64,000 nucleotides of DNA from Suillus spraguei (Eukaryota; Basidiomycota; Agaricomycetes; Boletales; Suillaceae): assembly GCA_016800925.1 (NCBI GenBank), contig JABCPU010000049.1, forward strand, positions 186,001-250,000, given 5' to 3'. This document shows positions 57,747 to 64,000 of the stretch, in pieces. The translations under genes were made by a program, and so were the position numbers. Numbering within the stretch: the first letter of the stretch is position 1; every line of letters starts with the position of its first letter. The notes beneath the pieces were generated by a model. That model saw nothing but the letters and a program-made list of their open reading frames with translations. It ran no database searches and was not told where the DNA came from.

Positions 57747-59541
57747 TCAAAGCCTTTTCACATACCCATCATGCTGGATATCACGCGTCTCCCTCCACAC
57801 GCCCTCCCCGTCCTTCTTGCGCACAGTAAAACAAGCGATACCAAGAAACTCAGTGATATCCCTAATGACTAGCGCGCAGAAACGCGCGTAAGTGATGAAT
57901 GAAATTGCGAGCGTCAGGTAGATGAACATCGCCGTTCGCTTTGGAGTTGACTGTATTAGTGACGGGCTATTCCCGAATGAGCTTCTTCCGCATCAGTGCA
58001 CTGATCATCGTGCTCACCTGCCAAATAGGAACGGGAGCTGGGCATCGACCACCCCGATAACACTCCATAGCCACATGCTGTGCCACAGGGGAAACGGCGC
58101 ACGTGTAATATGGCTCAAGATCATCCTTCCTACTTGATGAGCAAACTGTAGGCCCCATGCACAAAGAAACGGCAGGAAGAGTGGTGAGTGAATGATGGCG
58201 GAATCATGGTGAGAGGGGCTCAGCAACCAAAAATCTGGAAGGTTGCTGAAACAACGAAGGGCAAGAGGTAGACGAGGGGTTTGAGACTCGACTTCCCGTC
58301 AGATTTGGTTGCTTTGATGACGTTGCGGTAGCTGAGGAAGCGTTAATATATGCGCGCGATGACTATCGGTGCATTCACCTTGAAACAATATTGAAAGCCA
58401 GAGCAAAGGCAGCAAAAACCATGAAAGACTCGTTGAGACCGATGTTAGGAACGTTCTGAACAACTTGGGGTATTCTATCTAGATGGGTGAAAGTCAATAT
58501 TTTCGTGTCCCAGAATGTAGGGCCTGTGAATCGTAATGCGAGTGAGATGCAAGGTTTTGTTAAAAAAATTATCTCACCAAATATTCCCGTTATGACATAA
58601 ATAATTACGATCATTAATATACCCTCTACAGGACCTGAAAAAGGACCAAGGTATAATGTTCCTGCGTTGCAAGTCAATCGATGAACGTGACTAGTACATG
58701 GCACTAGACGTACCAGTGTGATACTCTTCCCATGTGGTCAAGTAGAAGTTAGCAAGGGTGGCTATTTGTGATGCAACAGTCCACCATGATCGGCCAAGAT
58801 TGAGCGCACGCGACGCAAGAACGACCTCAAGCTGGAAAAGTACATAGGATGAGGCCAGAACCACGACTTGAAGTAAAGGCAGCATACTGTAGTGTTAAGC
58901 GCGTCGCAACCTATGAAAAAAAGGTTAGATATGTATGCGCATCAGGAAACGCGCACGCAGACCATGATCAAACATTTCTCCCAAAGGACCAGCCATTCCC
59001 GTTCTCCGTGCCTGCTTCCTGCACTTGGATAAGCATGGATATAGACCGGTGGTAAGGTATCTACTCACCCGTCTACTGCGTCTAGACTTTGGTACATGAA
59101 CAACCCAATCGCCCATCTAAGTTTCGAGGGTCAGCGTGACACAAGCTTGACACAAACAATAGAATGCGCGCACGTGAAGTAGATCCACTGAGGAGGCCCG
59201 GTTGCTCCATCTTTCTCCGTCAAATAAAGTGGGTCGTAATATAGTAGCGTGATGACATTGAAGGCGACAATACACAGGCCAAGCAAGGTTATCTGAACAA
59301 GTTTGACTTGACGCCAAGAACTAAGTGATGATAACATACGGTATTTGGGGCGATGTTGAGTGGAAAAAGCTTGATGAACCAATTCCAATATGGCGTAAGG
59401 AGAAAACGCGAAACCAAAGATCTTATTCTCAAAGTTCAGTATGACAGCAAATGAATACATGATGGAACAGTACCCACTCATCTACACCTTTATAGGAATA
59501 TTTTTGAGGTTTTTGAGTGCTGGCAGTGAGAGGTAACCCAT
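57747..59541 (-). CDS. EPT1: Choline/ethanolamine phosphotransferase (CDP-alcohol type)
   Basis: Last step of the Kennedy pathway: transfer of phosphocholine or phosphoethanolamine from CDP-alcohol to diacylglycerol in ER/Golgi membranes. The start ATG 59541-59539 gives MGYLSLPALKNLK, then YSYKGVDE|SLVSRFLLTPYWN, FIKLFPLNIAPNT, ITLLGLCIVAFNVITLLYYD, FMYQSLDAVDG|KQARRTGMA, GPLGEMFDHG|CDALNTT. This completes the DG-x2-AR-x8-G-x3-D-x3-D motif. Helices follow: ASRALNLGRSWWTVASQIAT, GTLYLGPFSGPVEGILMIVI, PTFWDTKILTFTHLDRIP and SAIIHSPLFLPFLCAWGLQF. The end is ITEFLGIACFTVRKKDGEGV, with stop at 57747. Two single-base losses are needed: one in an A5 run at 59501-59505 (coding strand), and one in a T5 run at 58229-58233. 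The symbol EPT1 versus CPT1 cannot be decided from sequence. Confidence 0.88.
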
Positions 59542-60015
59542 AGAAAATGGTAACTTCGGGAGATGGTCAAGGTAAATAACGTTGGAAACGTTCAAAATTA
59601 AATACGCAGAACGGACATGACCTGGGTATCTCTGCGGTTACGTATGAGATGATGCTCCAAAATTTTGTTCCTCTCAAGTGACCTGCACAGCCACCGAATC
59701 TCTCAAGAGTTAGTAAGGCAGCCAATCAGCAAATTCGATGACGCGTCTGAATAGGAGCAATTTCGGCTGGGATTTCTGCCAGAATGGGTGGCGGTTGCGA
59801 CTTAGAACGTCCAATGAAACAATTCAACGTATAGAAATGCCCACAATAATCTTCCAAAACGGTTATCACTATGCTCAAACCCAACGCGCGAATTCATATT
59901 GGAAAGTTGGAAGGATGGGCCTATCTCGGGAAGGAAGTTCATCGTATTGATCAGCGAGACAAAGGTAGCGAAGGAGGTTCTGGAGTACTCTTCTCGACCA
60001 GTTATTGAATTTAAC

Positions 60016-60174
60016 GCATAGCACTGGGAAGAAGATCAACGTCCAAGGAACCTGAGCTACTTGAAATCAACAAGTAGGCCCGGGGCCTCCTTGAGTTGAT
60101 CGGCTGAGCATTGTCGGAAAGAAAGTAAAATCAGTTGCAGGTGGACATTGCAACTCCGCGAGTATTGGAGACTT
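60016..60174 (+). repeat. 5'-flank duplication, copy A
   Basis: Shares GCACTGGGA, ACGTCCAAGGAAC and a 24-base identical tract ending AGTATTGGAGACTT with copy B at 61730-61897. Confidence 0.7.
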
Positions 60175-60292
60175 AACTCGAGAGTACAATGGCTTTGCAA
60201 CTCCGCATCATGCCACCACAACTTGAAGACTGTCCACAGGTGGCTTTGTCGACAGTGGATCAAGCTATTTTCCACAATACGAATTCAATCCC

Positions 60293-60300
60293 TATATAAA
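60293..60300 (+). promoter_or_regulatory. TATA box
   Basis: TATATAAA lies 89 bp before ATG 60389. The leader between them repeats ACTTGCGACTTTG twice (about 60339 and 60368). Confidence 0.5.
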
Positions 60301-60388
60301 TGCTAGCTCACCGGGACTTCATGTTCTCTTCACTCAGACTTGCGACTTTGCTCCTCCTTTCACTATACTTGCGACTTTGATCCTCTGA

Positions 60389-60949
60389 ATGTCCCCCACT
60401 GCTGATACTCGATCTCGTAACGGAGGCATCAACTACGACGAATCGGCTGATGCAGCGTTCAAGTGTTCCACAATGGCCGACAGTAGTCCGTGCACAAAGG
60501 GTACTACTCTCCGACGCTTCAAGAAAGAAGAAGGTGTAATCTACCGCATTCCGTCAAGTTCAGATCTAGCAAGCCTTTTCGCATCAGACAAGGGTAAATC
60601 CGTCTTGGTGGATCCCCCTACTCTCAAAAGGAGGTCATCTTCACCGTTAAACACCTCGATCCGTCCTTTAAAAGCCGCTCGTCGACTTTTGCGCACGTCT
60701 GAGACAGTGGCACTCCCCGAGACGACTTGCGAGCATGCAGTCAAGAATTCCACTTCATCTCTGATAAATTTGCCTTCAAAAAAATTGAGTGCTCGCAAAC
60801 TGCAACGATCAGCGTCTTCAAGAGTGGAGGATGGTGCCGGAACGGATATCGCAAGCATTACTTCTCGCATTCTCCAGCGCCTCACTAATCTTCAAGTTCC
60901 CTTCGATCTGCACGATGTTGGAGAACCGGCCCAGCCATGTATGCCCTAG
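60389..60949 (+). CDS. Hypothetical Ser/Thr/Arg-rich protein
   Basis: Open frame of 186 codons behind a TATA box: MSPTADTRSRNGGINYDESA at the start, then FKKEEGVIYRIPSSSDLASL, a basic Ser-rich region and ITSRILQRLTNLQVPFDLHD. No known domain is recognised. A stretch just past its stop (about 60938-61015) is open in another frame (MYALEDLNMKVHCFERHVTT) and followed by a good GTGAGT donor. The real gene may therefore continue by splicing into the ORF at 61047-61526. Treat the end as uncertain. Confidence 0.5.
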   Translation: MSPTADTRSRNGGINYDESADAAFKCSTMADSSPCTKGTTLRRFKKEEGVIYRIPSSSDLASLFASDKGKSVLVDPPTLKRRSSSPLNTSIRPLKAARRLLRTSETVALPETTCEHAVKNSTSSLINLPSKKLSARKLQRSASSRVEDGAGTDIASITSRILQRLTNLQVPFDLHDVGEPAQPCMP

Positions 60950-61046
60950 AAGATCTTAACATGAAAGTCCACTGCTTTGAACGCCATGTCACGACATGGG
61001 ACTCACCTGACAGGTGAGTTAACTAACTACCACATACCAGTGTCCC

Positions 61047-61526
61047 GTGCTTAGTGTTTCTAAAATACATAGCGCGTTTTTCATCTTCCCAGCACAACTC
61101 TTGATTGCATGTACCTCCACGAATGATTTCGACCCCCTTGTTATTCCGGACGTTGCGATTGTCGATCTTGTCTGCACTACGGTGGCGATAAATGGCCCCT
61201 ACAAGTCCTACCCCCAAATCGCGTTTAGGACGTTTTATGCTGGCGCCACTATACGTTACGTGAATGATGTACCTACTCCCAACTTGTTTCGAGGCATTCA
61301 TATTGGGAATGTCCCCTGGTGTTGTACCATGGACGAGGATGGTAATTTCGGGTGGTTCATGCGCTTCTGGATTCCAATCCCGTTTGCACTCTTTCAGCGA
61401 GCGGAGACAAGGGCTTTCAAGATAGATGCTAAGGTACACTTTAACGAGAAGGACGGTAAAGACGGGTTTTTAAACGCTTCGAGCGATTTCACGTTGTCGA
61501 GGTTGCAGAGGGGTTTGGCGATGTAA
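61047..61526 (+). CDS. Conserved-looking hypothetical protein segment
   Basis: Open frame whose body reads VIPDVAIVDLVCTTVAINGP, YVNDVPTPNLFRGIHIGNVP, GWFMRFWIPIPFALFQRAET and KVHFNEKDGKDGF, and ends LSRLQRGLAM. The pattern W-PIP---F---ETR-F-I-A-V is reminiscent of unnamed basidiomycete proteins. I know no function. The first codons overlap a likely intron (acceptor near 61092), so it is probably the 3' exon of a gene starting at 60389. Confidence 0.5.
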   Translation: MLSVSKIHSAFFIFPAQLLIACTSTNDFDPLVIPDVAIVDLVCTTVAINGPYKSYPQIAFRTFYAGATIRYVNDVPTPNLFRGIHIGNVPWCCTMDEDGNFGWFMRFWIPIPFALFQRAETRAFKIDAKVHFNEKDGKDGFLNASSDFTLSRLQRGLAM

Positions 61527-61911
61527 ATATAGAGTCATATGAATGTCACCTTGTGTGCTAGCCTTGCTGACCTGGATACCTGTAAAATTTGACATTAGAC
61601 CCAATTGTCGAGTGTCTGAATGATCGCTGAAGCGCTGAAGCTAGGCACTGACTACCCTCACTGCATCATTAGCATGCCTTAAAAGGGACCTTAAAATGTG
61701 CTCGCTGGAAATTTCCAACATGATCTAATGCACAGCACTGGGAGGCAAGACAAACGTCCAAGGAACTTGTGCTACATCCAATCTCAAGGGGGCCGACATG
61801 TTGCTGAGTTGGTCATGTCGTAGAAATTCAATGAATGGATCACGGCTCGTAGGAAATATAAACAAGGACATTACAACTCCGCGAGTATTGGAGACTTGGA
61901 CCTCATCAACG
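61527..61911. other. 5' flank of the F-box gene
   Basis: Holds copy B of the duplicated flank segment, ending 14 bp before the F-box start codon. No other gene is seen. Confidence 0.5.
61730..61897 (+). repeat. 5'-flank duplication, copy B
   Basis: Counterpart of 60016-60174; diverged in the middle, identical over the last 24 bases. Confidence 0.7.
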
Positions 61912-64000
61912 ATGCTGCACGAACTGCCCACAGAGATCGCTCTCTACATAGCATCCTATCTCTCAATACAATCTCTCCGCAACCTTTCACTCGTGTCCAT
62001 AAAATGGAACAGTCTTATCACAGATAATGCCCAGACAGTATACCGCAACGCAGCCATCTCACATCGTTTCGTTCTCCATGCCGATCTTCAGGCTGATTCC
62101 TCTGATCGAAACCCAGATACGAAGAAAACAGACTGGTTGAAACTCTGTCTGTGCTTCTCCAAGTGCAGCTGATACCTTTTGACCATCTCTGCTAGGTCAA
62201 CGACAATTGCAGATCGAGAGGGGTTGGCGAGGCAAGGCTCCGTCCATCGCGAAAGAGCTGAATTCCACCGGAAAATTCGTGCATCGAATCAAGGTTGACC
62301 AGAAGGAGAAATTCGTGATGGTCACCCGCCACACTGGAGGCCTCTCCGTGACCGATTATGAGACTGATCGCGTGCTTTGGGCGACAGTAAGTCGTCTGAT
62401 ATCCATCCACCCCATCCTAAACCGAAACCGTTCCGACAAAACAGGGCGCAGATGATTATGCTCATTGCGAATACGACCATGGATACATCATCTTCAATCG
62501 TCACGACAATAGCAAGGAAGTATGGCGCTGCGCGTGCGACTTTCAAGACTCCGAGATCCCAGAGGACTTCAAACCTGACGAGACCATGATTACAGCATCG
62601 CGCGATGCCGCTCAACGTTATGCCTCCCCAACAAATCGTGGCCATTTCAGACCGTGGGCTCTCCTCTTCACGCCAGAGTCCACTCGTGCATTCCGCTTCT
62701 CGTACCCAACGCTCCTTTCAGCTGCCGCGAATCAGGCTTATCTGTGGGACGTGCCGACTTCTTGTCTTATTGAAACCATCAGCAACTTACAGGCGCCTAA
62801 TCAAGATGGGGCGCTAGGACCCCTCAACTATGTCGAAGTCAATGACCAATACGCTTTCTTCTGCGGGTCCAATCAACTACGCATATTTGCAAGAGGTGGT
62901 GGTGCCTTGGTCTATCACCTATGCGTGAGAGATTTGCAGCTCGTCAACTGGGATGTTCTTCCAGATAGCAGCGATGAACCCTGCCCTTCTTCACTGCTCG
63001 AGCCCCAACGACTTCACGAGGCATACCACGTCTCTTCCACATCTCAGAGCGACTTTGTTGCGGGTAAGTTCTGTACGTTGATCTCTATCATCTACTCACT
63101 GAATGTGCAGCCCATGTATCCTCATCGGGCAAGAATATCGCGGTCCTCACTGCATCAGGGATTTTTATTTGGATCCCGGGTTTTGAACGACTCTTCCATC
63201 GCGAGGCCACGCTTAACGACGTAGCTACCCTCCTCAATTTCAATGCCTCCCGCGACAACATTCGAAATATCTCTGTCTATCTAGCCCTAGGAGAATCAAA
63301 CGAAAAAGCTGCGATTGCAACCGTAAGTCTCCTTTTCCATATATGGGTTTTTCAGTGCTAAGGTCGTCACAGCGCAAAGGTTTGTTTATCGTATCCCTAG
63401 ACCCCGAAACCAGCAAGTTAACTGCGGAGGCGCCTCCCCGCCCTGGCCTATCCGTCTGCCGGGTAGCGAAATACGACCACAGCCGACATCTATCCTTCAT
63501 ATCGTGTCTGCAAATGACAGACACCGGCCTCTTTTTCAACTGGTACCCATCCTCGGAGCAAAACAGGCCCCCTCAATCTGCACGGCGCATGATGGTGATC
63601 CCACCTCCACCTCAGCATGGGAATATCCAGGTGCCCATTCAGATCATGCCTTCGCCTCAAGCTCAGCATGCGAACCAGGTTCAGGCACCTGTTCAAGCTG
63701 TACCGGCTGTTGGCGTGGAGGGGCAGAGTGATTCTCTTCCTGGGCTTGAGCTTATCGAGTCCAGCGATGATGATGAGCTAGGGGAAGATGTAGCTCCTGA
63801 TCCACCTTCCCCCCTTAACATCGAGGAAGCTGGTCCGCCTCCACTGGTCGAAACACACGAAGGGGAAGAAGAGGATGGGAGGGACGAGGTTGGTGAAGGG
63901 GATCTCGTAGTGGACGAAGACGCGGATGATTCTGAGATGGAAGTGGACGATGAGATGATTGATTTTCAATTCGGTGGTGATGGTAAGCGCTTGTGTCGAT
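61912..64000 (+). CDS. F-box protein with propeller-like C-terminus (partial, runs off the window)
   Basis: ATG 61912 gives MLHELPTEIALYIASYLSIQ, SLRNLSLVSIKWNSLI: an F-box (ELPTEI--YI-SYL---SL--LSLV---WN). F-box proteins are the substrate adaptors of SCF ubiquitin ligases, binding Skp1 through this segment. Downstream exons give RGWRGKAPSIAKELNSTGKF, VHRIKVDQKEKFVMVTRHTG, YIIFNRHDNSKEVWRC, FRFSYPTLLSAAANQAYLWD, NDQYAFFCGSNQLRIFARGG, NIAVLTASGIFIWIPGFERL and RKGLFIVSLDPETSKLTAEA. These are repeated beta-strand patterns resembling a WD40-like propeller. A Pro/Gln-rich and then strongly acidic tail (ELIESSDDDELGEDVAP, DDSEMEVDDEMIDF) precedes a GTAAGC donor at about 63982, so at least one more exon lies outside. 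No lesion noticed. Confidence 0.82.

Larger units (their letters stand above)
59542..60388. other. Intergenic region with duplicated 5'-flank segment
   Basis: Contains copy A of a duplicated segment (60016-60174) shared with the 5' flank of the F-box gene, and a small open frame (60189-60299) just after it that reads MALQLRIMPPQLEDCPQ and onwards. No firm gene. Confidence 0.5.

Overview
The window is nuclear DNA from an agaricomycete (mushroom-forming) basidiomycete. The coding sequence is cut by many short GT-AG introns (mostly about 50-70 nt), and several families typical of Agaricomycetes are present: DUF6534 and DUF6533 membrane proteins, CHAT/TPR proteins, an F-box protein and a WD40 protein. 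No ribosomal RNA, CRISPR array or plasmid feature is seen. All gene models were spliced by eye, so internal exon boundaries are approximate.

Layout. 0.5-5.8 kb: two tandem DUF6534 membrane-protein genes, the first with a damaged second exon. 6.2-13.4 kb: mostly conserved single genes: MGST3-type MAPEG enzyme, ATG101, a fragment of dienelactone hydrolase (DLH), DUS1, ubiquilin DSK2, and an intact DLH. 14.9-18.4 kb: a third DUF6534 gene and an opposing multi-pass membrane protein. 19-26 kb: relics and duplicates, namely a CHAT-domain pseudogene, a Helitron/PIF1-type helicase end, an aspartic protease pseudogene and two further DLH genes. 26.7-31.3 kb: a divergent pair, tetraspanin and a cohesin-loader (Scc4/Mau2-like) gene. 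32.0-32.7 kb: a 27-bp minisatellite. 33.8-37.5 kb: a second aspartic protease copy split by a 2.23-kb terminal-inverted-repeat element that carries its own gene. 38.5-40.4 kb: WD40 gene. 41-48.8 kb: a repeat-rich tract with an RWD-like fragment, a broken TPR gene, several local duplications and a tandem array of five tRNA-like units, each ending in a T-run. 51-54.7 kb: RRM protein and histidyl-tRNA synthetase. 55.7-57.3 kb: DUF6533 membrane protein. 57.7-59.5 kb: choline/ethanolamine phosphotransferase. 60.4-64 kb: unknown ORFs and an F-box gene that runs off the right edge.

The window alternates between gene-dense housekeeping blocks and islands of expanding or decaying families. The strongest unusual features are the TIR element (7-bp target duplication, about 33-bp TIRs, no visible transposase) inside the protease gene and the tRNA-like array with Pol III-type terminators. 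Several otherwise intact conserved genes (DUS1, tetraspanin, phosphotransferase twice) need a one-base correction, in three of the four cases at a homopolymer. Some apparent lesions may therefore be sequence errors, and pseudogene calls that rest on single-base shifts should be read with that in mind.
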